Below are positions 24,514 to 37,050 of a stretch of 64,000 bases of DNA, one piece after another. The position numbers and the translations under genes were made by a program. Below the pieces are notes generated by a model that did not search any database, had not been told where the DNA came from, and saw nothing but the letters and a program-made list of their open reading frames with translations. Numbering within the stretch: the first letter of the stretch is position 1; each line of letters opens with the position of its first letter. The stretch is from Chamaecrista fasciculata (lineage: Eukaryota > Streptophyta > Magnoliopsida > Fabales > Fabaceae): assembly GCA_003254925.1 (NCBI GenBank), contig QANZ01051043.1, positions 1 to 64,000 of the forward strand, written 5' to 3'.

Positions 24514-25282
24514 GGCTTAAGTGTACTTTTGGTCCCATAACTATGACAAAAGTTTCATTTTGGTCCCATAACTTTTTTTGTTGCAATTTTGGTCCCATAA
24601 CTATGACAAAGGTTTCATTTTGGTCCCATAACTTTTTTTGTTGCAATTTTGGTCCCATAACTTCTCAAAAGGTTCCACCGTTAGTCCCTTGGTGAATTCC
24701 ATCCATATTTAGTCGTTAAGTATGTCGTGACATAGTGACTAGGATCATGATGTGGCAAAATAAGATGAAATGGACTGAAATAGGATCTATATGCAACATA
24801 TTAAAACTTATCTATACCCAACCACAATATATACAAAGAGTGGTACTTCGTCTTCCCCGTCAGCCCAACGGGACTTCCTCTTCCTCGTTCCGCTTCCCAA
24901 TTTGTCGTCGCCGCCGCTTTGGTCGTTCGACTCTGGCTGAGGATCTCATCGTCTTCGTCGATACCTTCTGCTTGAAGTCTCTTCTTCCCCACCAGATTGG
25001 TCCCTGTCAGTACCACTCTTTGTATATATGGTGGTTGAGTATAGATAAGTTTTAATATGTTGCATATAGATCCTATTTCAGTCCACTTCATCTTATTTTG
25101 CCACATCATGATCCTAGTTACTATACCACGTCATACTTAACGGCTAAATATGGATGGAATTCACCGAGGGACTAACGGTGGAACCTTTTGAGAAGTTATG
25201 GGACCAAAATTGCAACAAAAAAAGTTATGGGACCAAAATGAAACCTTTGTCATAGTTATGGGACCAAAAGTGCACTTAAGCC
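24514..25282. mobile_element. P-family fold-back element with a GC-rich centre
   Basis: A 769-bp element with nearly perfect arms of about 330 bp. The ends are GGCTTAAGTGTACTTTTGG and its inverse. The flanks AAAAAATAA (24505-24513) and AAACAATAA (25283-25291) match at 8 of 9 bases. The arms hold tandem TTTGGTCCCATAACT phrases and then a longer unique palindromic part (GATCATGATGTGGCAAAATA and its inverse). Between the arms, at 24845-25013, lies a non-palindromic GC-richer segment unlike the surroundings. This is the Pack-MULE layout. Confidence 0.8.
24845..25013 (-). pseudogene. Possible captured host gene fragment in a fold-back element
   Basis: About 169 bp, GC-rich, between the arms of the element at 24514-25282. 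On the minus strand it reads openly as a charged stretch containing VGKKRLQAEGIDEDDE and SQSRTTKAAATT. Composition and openness suggest a captured exon, but I cannot name the parent gene. Confidence 0.45.
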
Positions 25283-25731
25283 AAACAATAATATTTTGAC
25301 TTTTTGGTTATGGTGGTTATGAAATGAAATGGTAATGAAATTGTCTCGGAATTTGTGCTAGATGTGAATATTTGTAATGAAGGTTGGAGTAGTACTATGT
25401 AATGAAATGAAATGACCAAAAAGTAAATAACAAGAAAATTTTTAAAAACCTACCATTTGGTCTATGATTTATATAAATTAAACGAATCGGTCCTTACGAA
25501 AGTGAAATATATCTCTTGACCCGTAAAAAATTGCATTCATCAATGATTGAGTTTCTATATTGCAAAATTTCCTCCAAAAAATAAATTGAAGGACCAAAAT
25601 GTTATCCACGAAAAAAATGTGGGACCAAAAATTATATATTAATCAAAACGGTTTGTCTTTTTGCGGGTAATAATATGACCGTTGATCTTCACGCATGAGC
25701 ACATCGCACCATCCACTCTTCTTCCACTATC

Positions 25732-26506
25732 NNNNNNNNNNNNNNNNNNNNNNNNNNNNNNNNNNNNNNNNNNNNNNNNNNNNNNNNNNNNNNNNNNNNN
25801 NNNNNNNNNNNNNNNNNNNNNNNNNNNNNNNNNNNNNNNNNNNNNNNNNNNNNNNNNNNNNNNNNNNNNNNNNNNNNNNNNNNNNNNNNNNNNNNNNNNN
25901 NNNNNNNNNNNNNNNNNNNNNNNNNNNNNNNNNNNNNNNNNNNNNNNNNNNNNNNNNNNNNNNNNNNNNNNNNNNNNNNNNNNNNNNNNNNNNNNNNNNN
26001 NNNNNNNNNNNNNNNNNNNNNNNNNNNNNNNNNNNNNNNNNNNNNNNNNNNNNNNNNNNNNNNNNNNNNNNNNNNNNNNNNNNNNNNNNNNNNNNNNNNN
26101 NNNNNNNNNNNNNNNNNNNNNNNNNNNNNNNNNNNNNNNNNNNNNNNNNNNNNNNNNNNNNNNNNNNNNNNNNNNNNNNNNNNNNNNNNNNNNNNNNNNN
26201 NNNNNNNNNNNNNNNNNNNNNNNNNNNNNNNNNNNNNNNNNNNNNNNNNNNNNNNNNNNNNNNNNNNNNNNNNNNNNNNNNNNNNNNNNNNNNNNNNNNN
26301 NNNNNNNNNNNNNNNNNNNNNNNNNNNNNNNNNNNNNNNNNNNNNNNNNNNNNNNNNNNNNNNNNNNNNNNNNNNNNNNNNNNNNNNNNNNNNNNNNNNN
26401 NNNNNNNNNNNNNNNNNNNNNNNNNNNNNNNNNNNNNNNNNNNNNNNNNNNNNNNNNNNNNNNNNNNNNNNNNNNNNNNNNNNNNNNNNNNNNNNNNNNN
26501 NNNNNN
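25732..26506. other. Assembly gap (775 N)
   Basis: A run of N inside the H-family element. The 50 bases to its left (CGCACCATCCACTCTTCTTC and neighbours) are GC-richer than the rest of the element. The gap lies in an area of inverted repeats, which commonly defeat assembly. Confidence 0.99.
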
Positions 26507-26914
26507 ATAAATGAGGGTATTGAAAATTACTATTTTGCTAAATAGCTTTTTTATATTTGTATTAGAGTATAGGTAATTATAGGTATTTGAGTAGGGGTAT
26601 GTTAGTAATTGGATATGAAATATGTAATGAAATGAGTTTGTAATGAAGTGATATTTTTGTAATGACTTTATAATTGGAAAACAAACACACATATAGCACT
26701 GTAGCTTAAGTTATGTAATGAAAATGGGGATAATGAAATTGTAATGAAAAGATAATGGCCACCCAAACAGGCCCTTAATAGATTATGGGGATAATTGCTA
26801 TTTAATAGATTAGGGAGCATATTGCAATTTAACACATAGTTCAGGATGGATAAATGAATTGCTCCAATTTCTGAAAATTGTGTAGTATAAATATTCTAAA
26901 GCGTATTATATATA

Positions 26915-28056
26915 GGCCAAAGTCCTATTTTGATCCCCCAGTTATGCTCAGTGTTCCAAATTGGTCCCCCAGTTATTTTTCGTTCCATATTGGTCCCTCA
27001 GTTATGCAAAACTTGGCAAAGTTGGTCCCTCTAACGTTTTCCATCCATTTCTCCGTTAAAAAAATTGACAAAATTGATTTTTAACTCCTAAAAGTTTTAA
27101 TTTTTACATTAAGGACCTTTTTCTCTATAATAAAACCAAAATGTAAGAAAGAAAAATTAAATTGGGGTTTTATTTTATTTCACACAATCTTTCTATATCT
27201 CTCTCTCCTACTCTTCTTCCCTGAAGACAATTATGCCATTGCCGACAAATCCATGCTTTTCCCTTCTTCTTCTTCTTCCTCTTCCTTATTCTCTAAATTA
27301 CCATTCCGAAGGACCAATTCTACCTTCCTTCTCACGTTCCACCGACTCCTCCGGTGGTGTCGGACAAAATGGTGGAGAAAGGAAGCTCGCAGATGGCGAC
27401 TGAATCGTCAAAATTAGCTGCAAAGCGAGAGGCGCGTACGCCGCCGCTACTGGCACTGATGGTGAAAAGGTTGAAGTCGTAACGGTTAGCAACATCGGCT
27501 CCGTTTTCGGACTTGGCACGATTCGTGAAGGTGCAGCGGCGGTGGTTTTCGGAGGAGAAGCGAGGATGGTGAGAGAGAGATGATAGGGTTTTGGGGACAG
27601 AAACAAAAGATGGAGAGAGATGATAGGGTTTTAATTTTGGTTTATGAGATTCGGTGGTAGAAGAAGCTTCATACGATTTAGGTTTGAAAGAGGGATTTCT
27701 GGAAATGTGAATTGTTGGGGGTTTCTGGGTAAGGAATCACCGAGAAGAAAGATGGTGTGAAAGAGAAAGAGAGATAGAAAGATTGGGTGAAATAAACTAA
27801 ATCCCCCAAGTTGTTTTTTCTTTCTTACATTTTGGTTCTATTATAGAGAAAAAGGTCCTTGATGCAAAAAATTTAAACTTTTAGGATTTAAAAAACAATT
27901 TTGTCTTTTTTTTTAACGGAAAAATGAATGAAAACTGTTAGAGGACCAACTTTGCCAAGTTTTGCATAACTGGGGGACCAATATGGAACGAAAAATAACT
28001 GGGGGACCAATTTGGAACACTGAGCATAACTGGGGGACCAAAATAAGACTTTGGCC
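26915..28056. mobile_element. Q-family Pack-MULE-like element
   Basis: A 1142-bp element with ends GGCCAAAGTCCTATTTTG and the inverse, and arms of about 260 bp. The exact 9-bp target duplication TTATATATA lies at 26906-26914 and 28057-28065, the hallmark of Mutator-like insertion. The arms carry GGTCCCCCAGTTATG-type phrases. The centre (about 27180-27790) is non-palindromic and GC-rich with CT-rich edges, unlike the flanking AT-rich DNA. No transposase is present. Confidence 0.88.
27300..27600. pseudogene. Possible captured host gene fragment in the Q element
   Basis: The centre of the element at 26915-28056 is GC-rich with open stretches on both strands. One plus-strand frame reads [20 protein letters not shown] then [12 protein letters not shown]; the minus strand has a 102-codon open frame (27298-27606). 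The codon-like composition suggests a captured exon, but I do not recognise the source and cannot decide the strand. Confidence 0.4.
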
Positions 28057-28130
28057 TTATATATATATAGTTGTAGAACGAGGAGATCAAAAAGTTAAAA
28101 ATTAATTTCAAATTAAGAAAAAAATATGGT

Positions 28131-28536
28131 TAAAGGGTCATTTTGGTCTTAAATGTATATCATAATGTTCATTTTAGTCCATTATGTTTTAAAATGTTCA
28201 AATTGGTTTTAAAAATTGACAAAATGTTTCATGTGGTCCTAGACCATTGAATATGGCTGGTTTCAAGTTCAAACGTGACAAGCTTAAAGTTACATATTGT
28301 TCTCGAAGAATACTTTCTCTATCCAGTTGGAGTCGTCAGCAAACGATGTCAAATTAATCTTAAAAGTAGACCGCTTGTTTCATGGTCAAACAAACAAAGT
28401 TGATCATATCTCTCATTTCAAATTTGAATGACCAATATTTCGGATCAAAATGAAACATTTTACCAATATTTAGGACCAATTTGAACATTTTGAAACATTA
28501 GGCCATATATTTAGGAAAAAATGACCCTTTTATAAA
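28131..28536. mobile_element. R-family fold-back element
   Basis: The ends are AAAGGGTCATTTTGGTC and the inverse (AAATGACCCTTTT), with arms matching over about 80 bp (TTTTAAAATGTTCAAATTGG appears inverted on the other side). The interior holds the family phrases CAAACGTGACAAGC and CGTCAGCAAACGATGTCAAA. This is the best-preserved copy. I found no convincing target duplication. The 660 bp to its right hold nothing I can name. Confidence 0.65.
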
Positions 28537-29581
28537 AAATATTAATAAAAAAATGATAAATTTTTAATTTTAATTAAAAATTACCATTTTTTACCTAATG
28601 ATTTGACATTATATAATTTTTGTACTATTATTAGATCTCACCTTTTTTTTATTGTAATTTAATAACATTATATTATCTTAAATGTCAGTATATGTTTGAT
28701 ATTACGGTGTACTACGAGGTTAAAGCCCCGGGCTCCTCCCACAGCTTGTGGGAGCTTATGATTTCATGTTCTATTTTATTATCCAGTGAGGGTTTTTTTC
28801 ACTCTTTTGTCGCAGTACTACTTCACTATCGATTACCTAGGAGTATTTAACCTTTAAAAATGATCCTTGCTAATTTACATGAGATTCCACGTGCCCCATG
28901 CTACTTAGAGTCAAAGCGTAAGCTAGTGATGCTTTCAGTATCAAGTATATCTTAAAATAGAAATGAATTCTTTGCCGTGCAAATACATTGTACAATTTAA
29001 AAAGATAAAAGATAAAAGAAAAAGTAAAAGAGAGAAATTTGAGTTTTACCAACACCTTCTTTCACTAACTCTTTTTTATCTTTTTAGACTGCCGTGTGTT
29101 TACACCGGGAAAGATCCAAATCCCTTGAAAGTCCACCGTGCGAAATTGAAAATCATAACAGTGGAAAATTTTGTCATTGGACTATTGGAGAACCATTTCT
29201 TTTAGATAAAGAAGACAAGGGGTTCCTTATTCTCTCTATTTTGGAGGTGGCAGTAAATAAAATAAAATAAAATATAAATAGGAGATGTGAAAGTGGCTAT
29301 TGCATGCAAATACACGTACATGATTTTCTCAAATTATAATTATCTGGCGGTAAAATATAAATAGGAAAAAATGATAAAGAAGAGAGAAAGACAGAATGTC
29401 CAAACCGCCAAAGGGAAGAGAAAAAAAAAATGCACAGAAAGAAAATGAAGAAAAAATATGAATAAAATACTCTAAAATTGAAAAAACGTAGTTGTGATTG
29501 CGAAATTAGGGGGTTTTCCTTCTGTTTACTATCTCCTTCTCTCTCTGATTGTCTGCTCAGTGCTCATCCTTCAATGGATCT

Positions 29582-29863
29582 GTAAGTTAATTTGCTTTTC
29601 TTGGGATTTCTGCTTTTTAGCCTAACTGGCTGCGTTGAATTGAGGCCAAAGCTTGCAGTTTCTGGGTGATGTTTGGCTGGATTTCTGGCTCTTGGATTGC
29701 AGCGATTTCATAAATAAATCCTAGATCCTGTTTCAATTTCGGTTCTTGTATCTTGTGAATTGACTTTAGGTGTAACGTGGCAGCAACTTTGAGGCTTGTT
29801 TGCTTCGGATCTCGAGTTTCGGTCAACATTGAGCTCCAATTTCGAGGTTGAGGATTTTGTCAG
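29582..29863 (+). other. Predicted intron in the 5' leader of the second SEC16 copy
   Basis: Same donor (GGATCT then GTAAGTTAAT) and a matching acceptor (ATTTTGTCAG) as in the first copy. The short upstream frame ATG GAT CTG TAA at 29574 is also conserved. Confidence 0.5.
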
Positions 29864-29970
29864 GTGAGATTAGGGATTATTTGAGCGTTTTTATTCTACG
29901 TATTTTTTTGGGGTTCGAATTGAATATTCGCTGGGATCAAGAGGGCTTGTGAAGGATTAGGGTTTTGGCG

Positions 29971-32900
29971 ATGGCTTCAAATCCTCCATTTCATATGGAG
30001 GATCAGACCGATGAGGATTTCTTTGATAAATTGGTCGAAGATGAAGTGGGACCTGTTAAATCTGGCGACAATGATGGCAATCTTTCCGATGACGCTAAAC
30101 TATTTGCAAATATGGGGATTGGAGATGTTGATGCCGCATTTGGGAATTCAGACGGTGACGAAAGTGGCTTTGAAGTTAAAGGTGAAAAGGGTAGTGCGAT
30201 AGTGGATGCGAGTTTGGCTGGTGCCAATGCAGAAGAGAAAAATTTGTTGGGGTCCTCTAGTTCTGTTGGGTGTGATAGTAACGTTGACAACAACAACAAC
30301 GGGATGGGATCACAATTGACGTCGGCTTCAAATGTAAATAAGAGCAATGGAAGTTCAGAGATCAAGGAGGTGGGATGGAATTCATTTTATGCTGATTCGA
30401 ATGGAGGTAACGCCATGGGTTTATACTCTGACATTTTTAATGAATTAGAAGGAGATAAGGATTTTGTAGGGCAAGCCGATGAAAGTTCAAATAATGAAGT
30501 TAAACATGGTTTTGAAGTTCAAAGTGAAGGCTTAAATACTGCCGCTAATTATGCGCAATATCAAGATGATCAAGGTTCTAACGCATTTGTAGAAGCAAGT
30601 GCAAATGGGTACGATCAAAGTAGCACTCAGTGTTGGGAAGATCTTTATCCAGGTTGGAAGTATGATTACAACACTGGCCAATGGTATCAAATAGATGGCT
30701 CTAATTCAACAATAGCTAATCAGGGAAGCATTGAAGCCAGTTCTACTGGCTCCACAGCAGAGGTCTCTTATTTGCAGCAAACTGCTCCGTCTATAGCCGG
30801 AACTTTAGCCGAAACCGGCAAAACAGAGAGTGTATCCAGCTGGGGACCTGTCTCACAAGGAAATAATGGGTACCCAGAACATATGGTTTTTGATCCCCAA
30901 TATCCTGATTGGTACTACGATACAATTGCCCAAGAATGGCGCATGTTGGAGACCTACAATTCCTCCATTCATGGACATGAAAATGGGCATTCCACTGCCA
31001 ATACATTTTCACATAATGATAGTGGTTCCTACAGAGAGCATGGCCAAGCTGGCAATTATAAGTCACAGGGTGTTGGTAGCCAAGCTTTAGATGGAAGCTG
31101 GGGTGGTTCATATGATATTCATCATCAGCAGGGTTTAGACATGCACACAAATGTGACCACTAGTAAAAATGGGAAAAGCATGAATTCTTTTGGAAATCAG
31201 CAATTTAGGCATACTTATGGTTCTGATGTTTCCGTAAGCAAATTTGATACTGCTAGTTCCTTTGGATCAGATCCATTGTATAATAATGTTAGCAATAGTC
31301 ATGGTTTGGCTAATGGAAATGTTGAACTGCCTGGCTTTGTCCAAAGTAAGGAAATTGTTCAGCAGTTTAATCATTCAAATACAATATTTGATGAACAAAC
31401 AAATTATTCAGATCGCTATGCTGAAAGTCAGAAGCCCGTTAGCTATCCCCAGCAACCATTCCAGGTTGGACATAACTACTCTTATGCTCCTCAAGTTGGA
31501 AGATCATCTGCTGGCCGACCTCCTCATGCACTGGTAACTTTTGGATTTGGTGGAAAACTCATTGTAATGAAAGGTTCCAGTCTTTTGAGCGCATCGTATG
31601 GAAGCCAGGTTAATTCTTGATTCCTTATTCAATTTCATGATCTCAATCATTTAGTATTTGAAATGCTTGGAGGTTGCCTATTGTATTTCTTGTGTTTGAA
31701 ATTTATTTTTTTCTCATCTTTCTCATTTCATATATTGATTTCTCAAAAGGATAACACTGCCTTTTTTTTTTTTTTTGAAGGACACTATACAAGGCTCTCT
31801 TTCTGTATGGAACTTGATGGACGTTGTCATGAAAACCATTGATTCTACCATTATTGGAAATGTTACTGGTGATTATTTCCGTGCTCTGTGCCAGCAATCT
31901 TTCCCTGGTCCATTGGTTGGTGGAAGTGTTGGAAGTAAAGAATTGTACAAATGGATAGACGAGAGGATTGCACACACTGAGTATAAATCACCTGACCCAG
32001 ATGATAAGAAAGGTGAAAGGTTGAGATTGCTTCTCTCCTTGCTTAAAATAGCTTGTCAACACTACGGAAAACTACGCTCTCCTTTTGGTACAGATGTTAT
32101 TCTAAAAGTAAGATTCAGCTCTAATCCGTTAACTTGGAATTCTTCCTCCCTTCTTTTCTAGGATATTGTCATTTGAGTCTTCCTTTTAAAATTCTTCCTC
32201 TTCTTTTCTAGGATATTTTCAATTGAGTCTGTCATGCATTGCAATATTGTCCAAATTCTTCACAAAGAATGCACCGTGCATAAAATTATTTGTCCTGATA
32301 TGTGTTATTTCTAATTATTTTCTTTCATCTATATGTATTTTGGAGCCCCACCTTAAATGTTGGCTATCTTGCAGAGTTATTATTATGATGATCTAGATGG
32401 TATCCATCCATTTGTTTATTTATCTATGAAAATAACCACCTTTTGGAGCAGTTTTTAATTTCTATGCAACACTACTGTTGTACGTTGTTCTCTTTTGATG
32501 ATATCCCTCTATTTTTTTAAGTATTTATGCTAATGCAGAGTTGTTAATTGACGATTTTTTTGGATGCTGTAACTTCTTTGAGTTATTTAAATTGATTCAT
32601 AGATGTTATGATTAACTTTAATTATTGTGCATCCTTGGTTGTTTGTGGTCCTTGGTCTTATACATATTATTGTCACAATATAGTTCTTCAGGAGATCACT
32701 GCCATACCTTGTAACTTTTGGTTGTGTTTAATACAGGACAGTGACACTCCCGAGTCAGCTGTGGCGAAACTCTTTGCATCAACCAAGACGAGAGGCTATG
32801 GTATGCTGAACCACTGCTTGCAGAATTTGCCTTCTGAAGGCCAGATACGGGTATGTATTAAGTTGACTTCTGGGCTTATCGTTCCCCCTCTCTTCATCTT

Positions 32901-35900
32901 TTAATTAGTTTGGATTTTGATATAGGCGACGGCTTCTGAGGTACAAAATCTTCTCGTCTCTGGCAAGAAGAAGGAGGCTTTACAATGTGCACAAGAAGGT
33001 CAATTGTGGGGTCCTGCACTTGTTCTTGCTTCACAACTTGGAGATCAGGTCATCTGTCATGTCTTTTACTTGGTGTTTGAAATCTGTACAAAATGTGAGC
33101 TGTCTTAGCTAGACAGTTTCTTATTTATGGCTTGTGATCTTTTTTTTCTTAACCTTGCTGGGGGAGTAAACTGGGGTGCATGTTTGCAATGCAGTTCTAT
33201 GTTGATACTGTGAAGCAAATGGCACTTCACCAACTGGTTGCAGGATCTCCTTTGCGCACATTATGCCTTTTAATTGCAGGGCAACCGGCTGAAGTTTTCT
33301 CATCAGACACCTTAGCTAGTGGGCATCCTGGTGCTGTTAATATGCCTCAGCAGCCTGTACAGGTGATCTTAAGTGAATAAGCTAGCAAGCCATAGGAGTA
33401 CTATTCAATCCTGTTGTTTTCCTACTTCCAGGGTTTGATAGGTGTGGTGGTTTTGATTTTTGCCTGACTAGGAAAGCTCAATCTTTTTTTTTTGCGGCTT
33501 TGCTATTTCAGCTTGGATCTAATGGTATGCTTGAGGATTGGGAGGAGAATCTGGCTGTAATAACTGCAAACAGAACAAAGGATGATGAACTTGTAATTAT
33601 ACATCTTGGTGACTGCTTGTGGAGGGAAAAAAGTGAGGTATAGTTGTTCTCAATCGTTTTGTCTTCGTTTTTCTTTTGTCTTTATCTTTTTCTGTTCAAA
33701 GATATATATGCCTTTTATTCTGCTTCTAATTTGTGTCATATATTAGATTACTGCTGCACACATCTGCTATTTAGTTGCTGAAGCGAACTTTGAGGCATAC
33801 TCAGACAGTGCTAGACTGTGTCTTATTGGAGCAGATCACTGGAAATCTCCCCGAACTTTTGCTAGTCCAGAGGCTATCCAGGTTTTTTCGAAATCACTTT
33901 ATTCTTCTGTTTGTGTGTGCATTCGCTGAACGAGGCTTTGGAATCTTCAGACACTGTTTTTTGTTTAGATATTATAATTTTCTTATGAAATATAGCATTA
34001 GCCCTCCTGATATAGACTTGTCACCTGTAACGCTAATTTATATTTTTTGATGGGTACTTGGACAGAGGACTGAACTATACGAATATTCAAAGGTGCTTGG
34101 AAACTCTCAGTTTATTTTGCTCCCATTTCAGCCATATAAACTAATATATGCACATATGCTAGCTGAAGTGGGAAAAGTTTCAGAGTCCTTGAAGTAAGTT
34201 CATAAAACATAATGTGATATCATGTTTTATGTATTCTGCGTTCTCATGTGCATTTAACTTCAGGTATTGTCAGGCAGTACAGAAATCCCTAAAAACTGGT
34301 CGGGCCCCTGAGATAGAGATGTGGAAACAATTGGTATCATCTCTGGAGGAGAGGCTTAGAACTCACCAACAGGTAATGCTTTGTCCTTCATGGAAATTAG
34401 ACCATTTGGGTACTGGTGAGCCTCATTGCTTTTTATTTTTACAGGGCGGTTATGCTGCTTCTGCAAAATTAGTGGACAAATTGCTCAATTTTTTTGATAG
34501 TACTGCAAACAAAGTTGTTGGCGGTTTACCACCACCTGCTCCATCAACATCGCTTGGAAGTGTTCATGAGAATGAACAAAATTCCCAGCATATAGCGCCT
34601 AGAGTCATGAATAGTCAATCAACATTGGCCATGTCATCATTAGTTCCCTCTGCTTCAAGTGAGTGGACAACTGATAGTAATAAAATGACAAAGTCTAGTA
34701 GAAGCGTTTCTGAACCAGACATTGGTAGAAGCCCTAGACAGGTGATTACACTTGAAGGTGTACTCCATAGATTTTTAGCTTTCTCGAGATTGTTTTTGGT
34801 TGACTTCTATTGAACTATTCTTTGAACTTGATGGAAAAACCATTTCTATTCACTACAGGAAACAACATCAACTGATGAAGGCAAAGCAGCTTCAGGGGGC
34901 ACTTCTCGCTTTTCACGTTTTGGTTTTGGCTCACAGCTCTTCCAAAAGACAGTTGGGCTAGTCTTGAGACCTCGCACTGGCAAACAGGTATTGAAATGTT
35001 TTTCCATGTTTTCCCTTCATCTTTTGAACTGTACTTATACAAATGGTTCTTATTCTGCTGCACTATATGAAGGCTAAATTGGGGGAAACGAACAAATTTT
35101 ATTATGATGAAAAGCTGAAGAGATGGGTAGAAGAAGGTGTCGATCCTCCTGCTGAAGAAGCTGCACTGCCGCCACCCCCTACAGCTGCTGCTTTCCAGAA
35201 TGTTAAAGCTGATTATGACTTGAAATCTGCATTGAAGACAGAAGGATTGCCATTAAATGAGGGTTCTGATTTTAGAACTCCTGGTCCTGAACAAACTTTT
35301 GGGATCCCACCGATACCACCTAGCTCAAATCAATTTTCTTCCCGTGGGCGCATGGGTGTTCGGTCTAGGTAACAACTTTTAAGTCTTATTAAGATCATGT
35401 TATACTTGTCAGCGAGTACTAGCTTTATCAGGAGTTTGTATTTGCAAAGCATGAATTTCCTGCCGGTTGCTCTATCAGATTTTTGGTTTTTGAAAAAGAA
35501 ATTGGAAGTTTTTGATGAATTATGAGAATTGTAGCACCCAGAAGGTCAAGCTATCATAATAGCAGTTCTTAAGATATAATTTATCTTATCGTAAGTAACT
35601 TATATGGATGATTATTTGTCTCTGGACTTAACTAAAATGTATACTAAAAATATCTGATTTATGGAAAGGAAATTAGGAAAAGCATGTGGGTGCTGGCAGT
35701 TCTGTGCTGCCAGCTCAGTTTCAAGAAACAAGTGGAAAAGCTTATTACTAATAGTTCATTCTCTTACTCTTAAACAACATTGGAAAGGCCGGTAAACTTG
35801 ATGAAACTGTTTATGGACTGTGCAGGTATGTTGACACCTTCAACCAAGGTGGAGGAAAATCCTCAAACTTGTTTCAGTCTCCCCCGGTTCCATCGGTCAA

Positions 35901-36351
35901 GCCTGCTCTTCCTGCCAATGCAAAGTTTTTTATTCCTGCTCCTGCACCTTCATCAAATGAGCTGACAATGGAGTCTATAGCAGAAAGCAATCAAGAAGAT
36001 GGTGCAGCTAATGATGATACTTCTACATCTGTCACGAATGAATCTTTCCAATCCTCCAATATTCCATCATCAATGGGCATGCAGAGGTTTCCAAGCATGA
36101 GTAACATCTCGAACAATGGACAAATGGCAAATGGCAGTGATTATCATCCCTCTCAATCACGTCGTCGAACAGTTTCATGGGGTAGTGGGAATTTTGATGG
36201 TTCATTTAGCCCTCCAAAAGTGGGTGAAGTTAAGCCTCTAGGGGAAGCCTTAGGCATGCCGCCTTCAAGTTTTATGCCTGATGAGTCTTCAATGCACACA
36301 CCTGTGAAAAATGGCGGCTTTGGGGAAGATCTCCATGAGGTGGAACTTTGA
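29971..36351 (+). CDS. SEC16-type COPII scaffold protein, tandem copy 2
   Basis: Same architecture as the copy at 16393. Predicted exons are 29971-31608, 31781-32107, 32737-32850, 32926-33048, 33195-33362, 33512-33637, 33747-33881, 34066-34193, 34264-34372, 34445-34741, 34859-34987, 35073-35368 and 35826-36351. They join in frame to 1371 residues. All exon boundaries are conserved and no break is seen, so both copies look functional. By eye the proteins are above 90% identical. Differences include loss of 12 codons in exon 1 (the hairpin segment of copy 1) and 7 extra codons in exon 2 (MKTIDSTIIGN region). The CCD segment CQHYGKLRSPFG and the C-terminal GETNKFYYDEKLKRWVEEG are present. It converges with the synthetase gene that ends at 37710. 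Role: ER exit-site scaffold, inferred from the family. Confidence 0.93.
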
Positions 36352-37050
36352 ACAGATAGTCCGGTTGTAAATATCAAATTTTGTTAAAATCAACACAATA
36401 GTTGGGATTCCCCTGCTTTTGCAACTCTATTATGGAAGTACAGAACAGCAGTATACATCGAGTGGAGTTCATGAAGAAGCAGATTTCTTCTCTTTTCTGC
36501 CCTTCCCTGTTTTGTAAAATTTGAGTTCTCAACTCCCAACCTGGCGATGTATGATTGATGGTGGTTGGCTCACATAATATCTGGTATTGTTTTTTACTTT
36601 ACATGCCAAAAGAGTTGGGTCGCCATATCAGGCTTCAGGAACTAATGCTATAAAGAAAGCGAGGGATAGCGTCCCTACCAAGTAGAGTAGTTTAGCTCAT
36701 TTGTTCATTTTATTAAAGATTACACAAAATGTCCCTCGAGGAAAAAACATGGCCTCAACAGATCAATGACAAAAGGGTAGTGTATGGAATTGCGAAAAAT
36801 AAGTTGTCCCTTTTGTATTTTTTTAAAAATGAAGTTGAATTAATTTGATGGATAGAGGTCTCAGTCTTGATTTGAAATGTTTTGCGTGTAAATTATGCTG
36901 TTCTGCCATGGCCTGAAGATGGTTGATTTCCTTATATGTGAGGATTATTAGATTCTTGTTGAAAATTGTGAAAGTCTTGGTTGTATCAGTTCTTACCACA
37001 TTCAGTGAAGTTAGGCTATCATCCTGTTGCATCAGATATGATTTGGCACG

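Larger units (their letters stand above)
24281..26782 (+). mobile_element. H-family large element, copy 3, with nested element and gap
   Basis: The right end is CCACCCAAACAGGCCC followed by TTA; the left end is less clear, near GGTGTTTGGATTAG at 24351 or slightly before. The end regions are packed with the phrase GTAATGAAATG where copies 1 and 2 have AATAAAGGAG. Interior blocks line up with copy 2: GGGTATGTAATAATTG (24408) with GGGTATGTAATGATTG (53844), and GAGTAGGGGTATGTTAGTAA (26590) with GAGTAGGGATATGTTAGTAA (55840). A P-family element is nested inside and 775 Ns interrupt it. Confidence 0.6.
29200..37050 (+). repeat. Right unit of the SEC16 tandem duplication
   Basis: Collinear with about 14880-23875. 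It lacks the R-family insertion of the left unit; between the shared upstream block (29210-29280) and the leader (29455) it has about 170 bp of its own, including TGTCCAAACCGCCAAAGGG. Introns and 3' flank also align. Intron 7 is shorter than in the left unit (184 against 507 bp). Confidence 0.75.

Noticed and set aside
24335-24700. Regularly repeated 40-60 bp units resembling a CRISPR array
   Set aside because: They are tandem phrases in the arm of a plant fold-back transposon, with the inverse set at 25180-25280; there are no unique spacers and the genome is eukaryotic.
25682-26692. Long open frames on both strands
   Set aside because: They run through 775 undetermined bases and have no real sequence content.
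28680-28870. Possible tRNA-derived SINE (GTTAAAGCCCCGGGCTCC)
   Set aside because: I could not find a B box, a 3' tail or a target duplication.
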